This document shows positions 1-6,914 of a DNA stretch of 64,000 bases, one piece after another (within the stretch, counting starts at the first letter, position 1; the number at the start of each line of letters is the position of its first letter). The stretch lies in the NCBI GenBank assembly GCA_934655755.1, contig CAKUHA010000006.1:22783-86782 (forward strand). Direction: 5' to 3'. This DNA comes from an uncultured Collinsella sp. (GTDB lineage Bacteria; Actinomycetota; Coriobacteriia; Coriobacteriales; Coriobacteriaceae). The position numbers were made by a program, and so were the translations under genes. A model generated the notes under the pieces. That model did no database searches and was not told the origin of the DNA. It saw only the letters and a program-made list of their open reading frames with translations.

Positions 1-169
1 CGGTGAGGTCGTTGATCTCGTAGGCGAGCTTGCGCTTGCCCCACTCGTCAACGGAGTCGACCTTGCCAGCGCCCTCAGCGATCGTGGTATCGATACGCTT
101 CATAACAGCGAGACGAGTCTCGGGGTCGAGCGACGGGTCAACAAAGAACAGCAGTTCATAAGCCTTCAT
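1..169 (-). CDS. rpsF: 30S ribosomal protein S6, N-terminal part (runs off the window)
   Basis: The reverse strand reads MKAYELLFFVDPSLDPETR and continues in frame to the left edge, about 56 residues. This is the start of ribosomal protein S6, which binds 16S rRNA in the platform of the small subunit as a partner of S18. The family motif of a short beta strand followed by an acidic DPSL turn is present. The ATG at 167-169 is preceded by a strong GGAGGTGAC ribosome binding site. The rest of the gene, and probably ssb and rpsR, lie beyond the window to the left. Confidence 0.95.
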   Translation of the reverse strand, partial: MKAYELLFFVDPSLDPETRLAVMKRIDTTIAEGAGKVDSVDEWGKRKLAYEINDLT

Positions 170-196
170 ATTGTCACCTCCTCTGGGCAAATGTGG

Positions 197-223
197 CTTC
201 AGGTCGTGAAGGTGCGCCTGAAG
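197..223 (-). promoter_or_regulatory. Hairpin in the rpsF leader
   Basis: The arms CTTCAGG and CCTGAAG enclose a 13-base loop, ending about 28 bases before the rpsF start codon on the minus strand. S6 (with S18) represses its own mRNA through leader structures in many bacteria, so this could be such a site. I did not see the diagnostic binding motif, so the role is only a possibility. Confidence 0.3.
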
Positions 224-630
224 CAGGAAAAGACTTGGTAATAATATCTTTCAACCTCCCGAGCCGCAAGAATATGCAGCTACAACCTCATGACCTCCAC
301 ATATGTCCATACTTACACGGCACCTCATGCGTGTTCTAACCAAATGCCGACCAAGAGCTTGACGGATTTGTGGACAAGATACGATGCCGGGCGGACATGT
401 CGAGATAAATCGCAGGCCAGCGGGCGCATGGTTGTGGTCGCGAAATGCATACCAGTGGTTCACCCGGCTGGCTAGATATTTTCAAATTCGTTGCCGCGGC
501 GTTTATAACTACCTCTTTTGAACATTTCGCCGGACGCGATCCGGCTGGTCAAGGGCCATTTTGAAGCCCAGGGCTCGACGATCGGAACCAAATAGCGCCC
601 ACGCGTTTTAAAAAATGCCAACTTTTCTGT
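224..630. other. Intergenic stretch without a recognisable gene
   Basis: About 400 bases between the rpsF leader and the first tRNA-Ser promoter. Short reading frames on both strands have no recognisable motif and no good ribosome binding site. The rpsF promoter should lie in the left part on the minus strand, but I could not place it with confidence. Confidence 0.5.
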
Positions 631-658
631 TTGCACTTTGCGATTCCTCGTGTATACT
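631..658 (+). promoter_or_regulatory. Promoter of tRNA-Ser(GGA)
   Basis: TTGCAC at 631-636 and TATACT at 653-658 are 16 bases apart. They end 16 bases before the mature tRNA start, as expected for a housekeeping sigma factor promoter. Confidence 0.65.
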
Positions 659-674
659 GACTTTCGCATTTAAC

Positions 675-765
675 GGAGAGTTGTCCGAGTGGCCGAAGGA
701 GCACGATTGGAAATCGTGTAGGCGTCAAAAGCGTCTCCAGGGTTCAAATCCCTGACTCTCCGCCA
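675..765 (+). tRNA. tRNA-Ser, anticodon GGA
   Basis: The 7-bp acceptor GGAGAGT/ACTCTCC, an anticodon loop TTGGAAA (anticodon GGA, reads UCC/UCU), a long variable arm typical of serine tRNAs, the T loop GGTTCAAATCC and an encoded CCA end are all visible. The length of 91 bases fits a class II tRNA. Confidence 0.97.
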
Positions 766-775
766 GTTAATTCCA

Positions 776-804
776 AAGCAGGCCTTCGAGCCTGCTTTGT
801 TTTT
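776..804 (+). terminator. Rho-independent terminator after tRNA-Ser(GGA)
   Basis: The arms AAGCAGGC and GCCTGCTT are followed by a T-rich run (TGTTTTT), directly after the tRNA. Confidence 0.85.
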
Positions 805-813
805 ACCCCACGC

Positions 814-904
814 GGAGGGGTGGCAGAGTGGTTGAATGCGGCGGTCTCGAAAACCGTTTGGCCTGTATAAGGTCACGAGGGTTCGAATCCCTCCTCCTCC
901 GCCA
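814..904 (+). tRNA. tRNA-Ser, anticodon CGA
   Basis: The acceptor GGAGGGG pairs with CTCCTCC, including one G-U pair. The anticodon loop CTCGAAA gives anticodon CGA (reads UCG). It has a long variable arm, T arm GGGTTCGAATCCC and an encoded CCA. It lies in tandem with tRNA-Ser(GGA) but beyond its terminator, so it needs its own promoter or read-through. Confidence 0.97.
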
Positions 905-915
905 TTAGATGGTAC

Positions 916-946
916 AAGCCCCAGCAATGGGGCTTTTTTCTTTTTT
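916..946 (+). terminator. Rho-independent terminator after tRNA-Ser(CGA)
   Basis: The arms AGCCCCA and TGGGGCT are followed by TTTTTCTTTTTT. Confidence 0.85.
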
Positions 947-968
947 GAGCACAGCCCAATAACGCGCA

Positions 969-1100
969 GGAGGAGGGATTCGAACCCGCAGGGCGCGGAG
1001 CGTTCAGAAAACGCGCCAGTAGCGCGTTTTTAGCGCAGCGCGGTCGGCGTAAGCCGACCGGATAAATTTTGAGCTCCGCTCAAAATTTGGACATCCCTCC
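969..1100. repeat. Structured repeat with tRNA T-arm sequence, copy 1
   Basis: The element opens with GGGATTCGAACCC, a T-arm-like sequence complementary to the 3' part of the upstream tRNA-Ser, followed by GCGCGGAGC at 993-1001. Three consecutive hairpins follow: AACGCGC/GCGCGTT (1010-1028), CGGTCGGC/GCCGACCG (1041-1060) and AAATTTTGAG/CTCAAAATTT (1064-1088). GGAGGGAT near the left end and ATCCCTCC at the right end can close the whole into a multi-branched fold. A second copy with the same order of parts follows the tRNA-Lys gene at the right end of the window. Confidence 0.6.
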
Positions 1101-1141
1101 TATTCAACCCGCACCCTCGCCGCTTTCAATCTCGACCGGAA

Positions 1142-1213
1142 TCCAAAACGTGTACGTCACCCTCCAAAGATGTCAAATAATGTCGTTTTTGGAGGGTGAC
1201 GTACATGTTTTGG
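1142..1213. repeat. Long inverted repeat
   Basis: The arms at 1142-1168 and about 1187-1213 are complementary over about 26 bases with one mismatch. They start TCCAAAACGTGTACGTC and end GACGTACATGTTTTGGA. The 18-base centre, GATGTCAAATAATGTCG, is itself partly symmetric. It has no T-run and so does not look like a simple terminator. It is more like a dispersed palindromic element. Confidence 0.65.
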
Positions 1214-1326
1214 ACCCTAAGCCAGCATCCGCTGCCGACCGTTTGCCGAGGAATGGGGTCATGACACCCGACAACCATGTACTATGTACGGGCATTGCCT
1301 AAACCAACAACTCAAAGGACCCCATC

Positions 1327-2016
1327 TTGCCCGTCGTCGCCGCTATGACCGTTACCGCACATGCCTCGGATGCCATGGTCGCCATCCCGTTTTGGCTCGA
1401 GATGTTCGCCGTCGTCGCGGCTTCGATCTCGGGCGTGCTGGTCGCACGCGAGCACAAGCTCGACCTGGTGGGCGCGGTCGCACTCGCCGTCGTCTGCGGC
1501 CTCGGCGGCGGCCTTCTGCGCGACATGACACTCCAGGTGGGCAACGTCTATATTCTCAACCAGCCCATGGCCCTGCCGCTCTCCATTTCCACGGCGGCCA
1601 TCATCTACATCTTCCCCGCAATCGTCGATAAGCCCGAAAAGCTCATTCCGCTGCTCGACATCATCTCGGTCGGCATCTACGCTGCCACCGGAGCGGACAA
1701 GGCCCTGGTCTACGGATTTGCGCCGGCGGTTTGTATCATGATGGGCTTTTTCACCGCAGTGGGCGGCGGCATGCTGCGCGATAGCTTTATGGGCGTGGTG
1801 CCGGGTATTTTCCAGCGCACAAATTTCTACGCCATCGCGGCCATCGCCGGGTCGGCGAGCTATGTATGCCTCGTTATGAGCGGCCTCGTCAGCAACATCA
1901 CCGCGCTGATCGTGTGCGTCGCGGTAACCATGGGGTTGCGCTGGCTGTCACTGCGCTTTGACATCAAAAGCCCTACCGAGGAAGACATCGCGCGCTTTAT
2001 GCATCGTAAAAAGTAG
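1327..2016 (+). CDS. TRIC-type channel family membrane protein (UPF0126)
   Basis: A 229-residue membrane protein made of two homologous halves of three helices plus a last helix. Each half carries the family signature: GGGLLRD at residues 60-66 and GGGMLRD at 146-152. Bacterial members form trimeric cation channels related to the TRIC channels of animal endoplasmic reticulum; the physiological role in bacteria is not settled. The start is taken as TTG at 1327, preceded by AAAGGA; an ATG at 1345 (residue 7) is a possible alternative. It has its own transcription unit between a palindromic repeat and the next gene. Confidence 0.85.
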   Translation: MPVVAAMTVTAHASDAMVAIPFWLEMFAVVAASISGVLVAREHKLDLVGAVALAVVCGLGGGLLRDMTLQVGNVYILNQPMALPLSISTAAIIYIFPAIVDKPEKLIPLLDIISVGIYAATGADKALVYGFAPAVCIMMGFFTAVGGGMLRDSFMGVVPGIFQRTNFYAIAAIAGSASYVCLVMSGLVSNITALIVCVAVTMGLRWLSLRFDIKSPTEEDIARFMHRKK

Positions 2017-2121
2017 TTGGCGCTGCCCCGCTCCCGAAATGCAACCGAGAGGTTCTTTTAGAGCGCCCGTGCGTTGGGTACCCTGTTAGGTACATGTCGA
2101 GCACCTAACGAAGGATTCACC

Positions 2122-3267
2122 ATGCCTTGCAATCAATTCCCGCCGACGCGCCGTCATAAAGCACGGAGCCACCTCTTTGTCGCCCTCGCCCTCATCGCGC
2201 TGACACTTGCCGTCCTTCCCGCCGCAGCTTTTGCCGGCACGGATACCGCAGGCAATGTTCTTGCGACCGACAATGACTCCAATCCGTCCGGCGTCGAAGG
2301 CGACCTGTACTGGGCGGGCCAAAACCTCGACCTCGATGACGCCTCCATCGACCGCGACATTATCGCTGCGGGCGATTCGCTTTCGATTCGCGACTGCACC
2401 GTGGGCGGCGCCGTTCGCCTAGCAGCACGCACCATCGATATCGCCAAGACCACGATTGACGGCAGCGTGACCGTTGCGGGCCAGCACGTCGTTCTCAACG
2501 CCGACAGCACCGCCAGCTGCTTCTACGCGATGGGCGAGACGGTTGCCCTGCGCGGTTCCGTCAAGTCGGCAGCGCTCGCGGGCGACACCGTGACCATCGA
2601 TGGCACGGTCGATGGCGATGTTGAGGTTTGGGCCGATAAGCTCGTCCTGGGCAAGAATGCCCGCATCACCGGCACCGTAAACGCGCACGTTTCCGAGGAC
2701 CCCGAGCGCGCAGCAGGGTCCGAGGTCGGTGCACTCAAGATCGACCGCACCGAGAACGAAGACACCTCCACCGTCAACGACATCATCGGCGGCATCGTCG
2801 CCGCGGCGCTTTCCACCTGCTTTGTAGCCTTGCTGCTCGAGCTCGTCTTTCCGCGCGCAACCGCCAGCGCTGCCGGAATGCTCCATCAGCGCCCCACGCC
2901 CCTGTGGGTGAGCGGTCTTCTGGGCACAGTCGCTATCGTCCCTGCCGTCCTGCTGCTGATTATCTCGATCGCCGGGCTGTCACTCGCCGGAACCCTTTTG
3001 TGCGCCGTGATTGGCATCGCGCTGGTCTCCACCGCCTTCGCGGGCTGCGCCGTTGCGCGTATGGTTGGACACAACCAGAACCGCTACGCCATGGCAGCCG
3101 TCGGCGGCATAATCGCGGGCGTGCTCACGGCAATCCCTCTCGTGGGCGACTTCATCAGCGGCGTAGCCTTCGTCTTCACGCTCGGCTACGTTATCCAGAT
3201 CACCTGGCGCAACGCCCACCTCAAGCCGCAGCAGCCCGCCAACATGCCGGGACTCCCCACCGCTTAA
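2122..3267 (+). CDS. Bactofilin-like polymer-forming protein with C-terminal membrane helices
   Basis: 381 residues from the ATG at 2122, which follows AAGGA; the reading frame is open further upstream but without a ribosome binding site. A signal peptide (hydrophobic to AFAG, about residue 38) is followed by a run of short repeating beta turns such as DGTVDGDVEV and ITGTV, as in the right-handed beta-helix of bactofilins and polymer-forming cytoskeletal proteins. The C-terminal third has about four membrane helices. Here the beta-helix would be outside the membrane, unlike cytoplasmic bactofilins. The function is unknown; a cell-envelope scaffold is possible. A palindrome block and a terminator follow. 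Confidence 0.7.
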   Translation: MPCNQFPPTRRHKARSHLFVALALIALTLAVLPAAAFAGTDTAGNVLATDNDSNPSGVEGDLYWAGQNLDLDDASIDRDIIAAGDSLSIRDCTVGGAVRLAARTIDIAKTTIDGSVTVAGQHVVLNADSTASCFYAMGETVALRGSVKSAALAGDTVTIDGTVDGDVEVWADKLVLGKNARITGTVNAHVSEDPERAAGSEVGALKIDRTENEDTSTVNDIIGGIVAAALSTCFVALLLELVFPRATASAAGMLHQRPTPLWVSGLLGTVAIVPAVLLLIISIAGLSLAGTLLCAVIGIALVSTAFAGCAVARMVGHNQNRYAMAAVGGIIAGVLTAIPLVGDFISGVAFVFTLGYVIQITWRNAHLKPQQPANMPGLPTA

Positions 3268-3277
3268 GCTGGCCAAA

Positions 3278-3337
3278 CCACCACAATGGGGACAGGCACC
3301 TTTGTGGTGGTGCAAAGGGGTCAGGTTACTTTGCACC
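3278..3337. repeat. Pair of palindromes left of the pilus locus
   Basis: Two adjacent hairpins: CCACCACAA/TTGTGGTGG (3278-3310) around GGGGACAGG, and GGTGCAAAG/CTTTGCACC (3309-3337) around GGGTCAGGTTA. The second is a near copy, in opposite orientation, of the palindrome at 10970-10998 on the other side of the pilin genes (25 of 29 bases). Confidence 0.65.
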
Positions 3338-3347
3338 AACAAACGAA

Positions 3348-3388
3348 GCGGGGCACCCGATCACATTCGACCGGGTGCCCCGCTTTTT
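3348..3388. terminator. Strong terminator between converging genes
   Basis: The 12-bp arms GCGGGGCACCCG and CGGGTGCCCCGC are followed by TTTTT on the plus strand. It ends the bactofilin-like gene and probably also serves the major pilin gene arriving from the right. Confidence 0.85.
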
Positions 3389-3419
3389 CATGTCTCGTGT
3401 TGACGGTCGAGACGAACGG

Positions 3420-5144
3420 TTACTCCTCAGAGCCCTCGTCGCGCTTACGGCTACGAATAAGGTGCGCCACGCCAATGCACAGCACCGCGCCGCCAGCGAT
3501 CCAAGTGAACGTCACGCCATTAAGACCGGTGAGCGGGAGGTTGATCCGCTTGGTATTGCCGACAGTGATGTTGAGGGAGCCGTCCTCGTTGGTGAGAGTG
3601 CCTTCTTTGAAATCAAGCTTATTATCTCCAACCTTTCCGTCACTTGTATCGTTGAGACCAGCAATAAGCTTGTCAGATTCGATCATAGAAAGCGCTAGAT
3701 TCTCGAGCTTAGTCCCATCCTCTGACATGGTCGGAACAATCTTAAAATCGAACGGTGAGATATCGGCATAACCATCGAGATGCTTCTCCGTCACGGTATA
3801 TGTACCGGCATCGAGACCTGTCACTGTAAAAGTGCCGTCGTTCTCGGTCTTGAATACATGTTCATTGGTAGAGAGGGTACCGTCGCCTTGGACAAACTTA
3901 CCATTCGAAGCCTCGTCGTCTGCTTCCTTCACCCGAATGGTAAACTCAGCACCGTTCAGAGCCCGCTCCGTACCCAAGTCAACCTTGTTGATCTTAAGAC
4001 CGTAGGTGTAGTCCTTGACCGTATCGGGTGCCGAGGTGCCAGTGCCTTCGACCATGGGGTTGTTAGAATACTCGAGCGTAACGGTGTTAGGGTTACCATT
4101 CAAATGGTTATTTGCTCCCGCAATAATTGCGCTTGCGTTGAGCTTCGCCTTGTAGAAGACAACGATTTTAGTGTCGGCATCGATCCTAAGCGCTCCGCCA
4201 TTTTTCGCGGTGGCCGACTTCAGCCCATTTTCACCCTTACTAAAATCGACTACCAGGTCACGGCTAGAACCGGAAGGTTTAGTCACATTGTAGCTAGTCG
4301 AATCAATCTCGGTATATGCATCACCGTTCAGCGCATAAACGCTAAGTGAGTTATCGACGTAGTCAAGACCCTTCTCCAGCGTATCCTTAAACTTATAGGA
4401 ATAAGAGTCGTAGCTGTCATAGTTGTCTGCAATCGAACCGGTAAGCTTATAGTTCACTTCCTGGCCAACCTGCGAGTCGGCAGCGTCCACCCATTCGGTC
4501 TCACCAGTAACGGTACCGCCCTTCACCTTAGAGTCATCGAGAATCTTTTTCACAACCGTGGGGATGCTGGTCTTCTCGGCTACATTCACAGCAGCATCGC
4601 CTACGACGACAAAAATCGGGGATGTACCGGTGTTCGGCTTAGTCGGATCAAGATCGCTTGTCACGAAGAGCCAGTAGCCGTGTGCGAGATCGGACGCCAC
4701 GCGGTTGATTGTAGTTTTGTCCGCAATAAGATCGTCTACAGCAGCGGCAATCTTATAAGCAATGGAATTAGATTCCACACGGGTTGTCTTATCGGTATCC
4801 GTTACCTTATTCGCAATCCAGTCTGCGGCATCCTGAGCGGTTTTGCCAGCGTAACTCGAATCGCTATCGTGAATGACCTTCTCGACGGCCTTCTTCACGT
4901 CGTCGTTTGCCCAGGTGATATTGCTCGCGACCGTCTTACCTTCGACTGTCGTAACATCAGCCTTAAAAATCTGATAGCCCTTGAACTCAGTCGCGTTGTC
5001 CTTGACGTTCTCAATGGTCACCGAGCCATCCGCTGCATCCGCTGCAAATGCCATGGTCACCGGGGCCATCACCCCACCGAAGCTCAGCGCTGCCGTGAGC
5101 CCTGCCGTTACTGCTAGGCGGGCGATGTTCTTGGTTGTCTTCAT
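3420..5144 (-). CDS. Sortase-anchored major pilin (isopeptide-forming backbone)
   Basis: 574 residues. A signal peptide ends near AFAADA (residue 36). A fimbrial isopeptide D2-type region covers about 190-350 and begins with the typical KTSIPTVVKK, whose lysines are candidates for the inter-subunit bond. A SpaA/Cna-B-like domain at about 385-470 has the E-box YTVTEKHLDGY with Glu453. The C-terminus has LPLTG (536-540), a membrane helix and a basic tail, so it is linked by sortase. Size and domains match the shaft subunit of Gram-positive pili. It is the last gene of a three-gene minus-strand set, after a 123-bp gap that contains a 9-base homopolymer. Base composition is lower in GC than the neighbouring accessory pilin. 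Confidence 0.88.
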   Translation of the reverse strand: MKTTKNIARLAVTAGLTAALSFGGVMAPVTMAFAADAADGSVTIENVKDNATEFKGYQIFKADVTTVEGKTVASNITWANDDVKKAVEKVIHDSDSSYAGKTAQDAADWIANKVTDTDKTTRVESNSIAYKIAAAVDDLIADKTTINRVASDLAHGYWLFVTSDLDPTKPNTGTSPIFVVVGDAAVNVAEKTSIPTVVKKILDDSKVKGGTVTGETEWVDAADSQVGQEVNYKLTGSIADNYDSYDSYSYKFKDTLEKGLDYVDNSLSVYALNGDAYTEIDSTSYNVTKPSGSSRDLVVDFSKGENGLKSATAKNGGALRIDADTKIVVFYKAKLNASAIIAGANNHLNGNPNTVTLEYSNNPMVEGTGTSAPDTVKDYTYGLKINKVDLGTERALNGAEFTIRVKEADDEASNGKFVQGDGTLSTNEHVFKTENDGTFTVTGLDAGTYTVTEKHLDGYADISPFDFKIVPTMSEDGTKLENLALSMIESDKLIAGLNDTSDGKVGDNKLDFKEGTLTNEDGSLNITVGNTKRINLPLTGLNGVTFTWIAGGAVLCIGVAHLIRSRKRDEGSEE

Positions 5145-5254
5145 GTTTGGTCCTCTTTCTTGGAGGGTTCTCTAGTAACTTCGTCAAAACCAATGATCAT
5201 CAGGTCGATAGACCTGTGCGTCGCCCACTACGGAGGCAGTACGCCACTGAGCAA

Positions 5255-5263
5255 GGGGGGGGG
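5255..5263 (-). promoter_or_regulatory. Nine-base C tract upstream of the major pilin gene
   Basis: A run of nine C residues on the coding (minus) strand begins a few bases after the accessory pilin stop codon and about 110 bases before the major pilin start. Such tracts change length by slippage. Here it could alter a promoter or leader of the major pilin. Sequence alone shows only the tract and its place. Confidence 0.5.
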
Positions 5264-5267
5264 ACAA

Positions 5268-6914
5268 TTATTTATCACGGCGACCTCCTCCCCGCTTGAT
5301 GACGAGCGCGGCGACAATAGCTGCCACTCCTATGGCAGCCAAAGCCGCCACCAGCACCAACGTCCTATCTCCCGTCGAGGGCATAAAGCCTCGACTTGCT
5401 TCTTTGCTTGGGGTGTTGAGCACCGACAGCTCGATCGAACCCGTCCCGGCATCGGCAGCATCAACCCGCAGAGGGCTTTCGGCCGATACGGTTACCTTGG
5501 GCTTCGCGGCGGCCACTTGCTTGACGTCCAAGCCATCAGCCGCAATCGTCACCGTTCGCTTGCCCTCAAAGGCGGTGTAACCCTTGGGCGCCGCGACCTC
5601 CTCGACGGTGCAGACGCCCGCGTCCACGCCGTTCAGCTCCACGCGACCGTCCTCGCCAGACATGACATACGTGTCGTCACCCGTCGTCCACGTACCGTCG
5701 GACGCCAGCGTGCGGCCGCGGTCATCAGTGATACGTAGCTTGGCGCCCGCAAGGGGCTTGTCATCGGAGCTTGAACGCTTGATAAGGCTGAGCCCCCAGG
5801 TGTAGGCCGTCGCGTCATCGCTCGGCGTGCAGGTGAAGCCGGCGTCGCCGGACTGGTCGGCGAAGGGAGAGCGCGGGTAGCGCAGGTAGACCTCGTTGGG
5901 GTTGCCCCTGGAAGCGCCTCGGTTGCAGTTGGCCCCCAAGGGTGCGCTGTAGACCGCGACCACACGGGCGCCCGCGGCGAAGGCGTCGGCCCCGCCGAGC
6001 GCGGCGATGAGGTCGCCGGTGCGCACGGTGAAGGAGCTCCCCTCGACCGAGACCGCGCACTGGGCCGTGATGTCGGTCCAGCCCTGCGCGGGCTCGGTGC
6101 CGGCGCGTCCGTCCTTGCCGGTCGGGACGGCGTCGAAGCCGCCGTCCGCGCCCGCCGCCACGTACACGCGCATGCTCGAGGCGACCTTGGAGGGGTCGAG
6201 CCCCGCGCTCATGGTGTCGACGAACTGCACCGCGTAGGTGTCATAGGCGATAAGACCCGCCGGGACCGTGGCCGAGAGGCGCCAGTACAGGTCGTCGCCG
6301 ACCGTTGCGTCGGCGGCCTTCTGCCAGGCGGCCGTGCTGTCCTCCAGCACGTGCTTGGCCACCTTAGGCGTCGAGGCCTTGGGCTTGACAGTGACGGGGC
6401 TGCCGCCGACCAGCACCATGATCGGCGCGGTGCCCGCCTCGTTCTGGGCGATGGCGCCGTCGTCGGCGACGATGAGCCAGTATCCGCTGGTCAGCTCGGC
6501 CGCTGTGCCCGCGTTAAGGGGCACGAACACAGCGCCCGCTTTGACAATCGCGCAGGCAAGCTTTGCCGTCAGCGCAGTCGTCATATGCCCGTCAGCATTC
6601 ATCCATTCGGCGGCCGCTTGTGCCGTCGATGCCGAGCCATCGAGCCCCGCATCATGGAGCACAGGGAGAACAGCTTGGCGAACGGCGTCGTTCGCCCACG
6701 TTATGTCAGTTGCGACCTTTTGGTCGGCATCGGCGTCGTCGATAACGGTCGCCGAAAAGAGCTGGTGCGCGTCATACCGCGTCGCAACCGTACCGTCCAC
6801 TGTAACGGCTCCGGTGTCGGCGGCGTGGGCCGTCCCAGGGGCAATCGCGAAAGAGAGGATAGTGACCATGACCATCACCATGACGGCCAACACGTGACGG
6901 AGCGGCTTACTCAT
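5268..6914 (-). CDS. Sortase-anchored accessory pilin
   Basis: 548 residues from the ATG at 6914, which overlaps the end of the tip gene by eight bases (ATGAGTAA), implying translational coupling; a longer start at 6971 would lie deep inside that gene. A signal peptide ends at AHAAD. The fimbrial D2-type region starts near KASTPKVAKHVLED, matching the same place in the major pilin. A Cna-B-like domain carries the E-box CTVEEVAAPKGY. The sorting signal is MPSTG (about 511-515), not LPXTG, followed by a membrane helix and KRGGGRRDK. The middle of the gene (about 5.86-6.3 kb) is far richer in GC than both flanking pilin genes, which suggests a mosaic origin. Probably a basal or minor pilin. Confidence 0.8.
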   Translation of the reverse strand: MSKPLRHVLAVMVMVMVTILSFAIAPGTAHAADTGAVTVDGTVATRYDAHQLFSATVIDDADADQKVATDITWANDAVRQAVLPVLHDAGLDGSASTAQAAAEWMNADGHMTTALTAKLACAIVKAGAVFVPLNAGTAAELTSGYWLIVADDGAIAQNEAGTAPIMVLVGGSPVTVKPKASTPKVAKHVLEDSTAAWQKAADATVGDDLYWRLSATVPAGLIAYDTYAVQFVDTMSAGLDPSKVASSMRVYVAAGADGGFDAVPTGKDGRAGTEPAQGWTDITAQCAVSVEGSSFTVRTGDLIAALGGADAFAAGARVVAVYSAPLGANCNRGASRGNPNEVYLRYPRSPFADQSGDAGFTCTPSDDATAYTWGLSLIKRSSSDDKPLAGAKLRITDDRGRTLASDGTWTTGDDTYVMSGEDGRVELNGVDAGVCTVEEVAAPKGYTAFEGKRTVTIAADGLDVKQVAAAKPKVTVSAESPLRVDAADAGTGSIELSVLNTPSKEASRGFMPSTGDRTLVLVAALAAIGVAAIVAALVIKRGGGRRDK

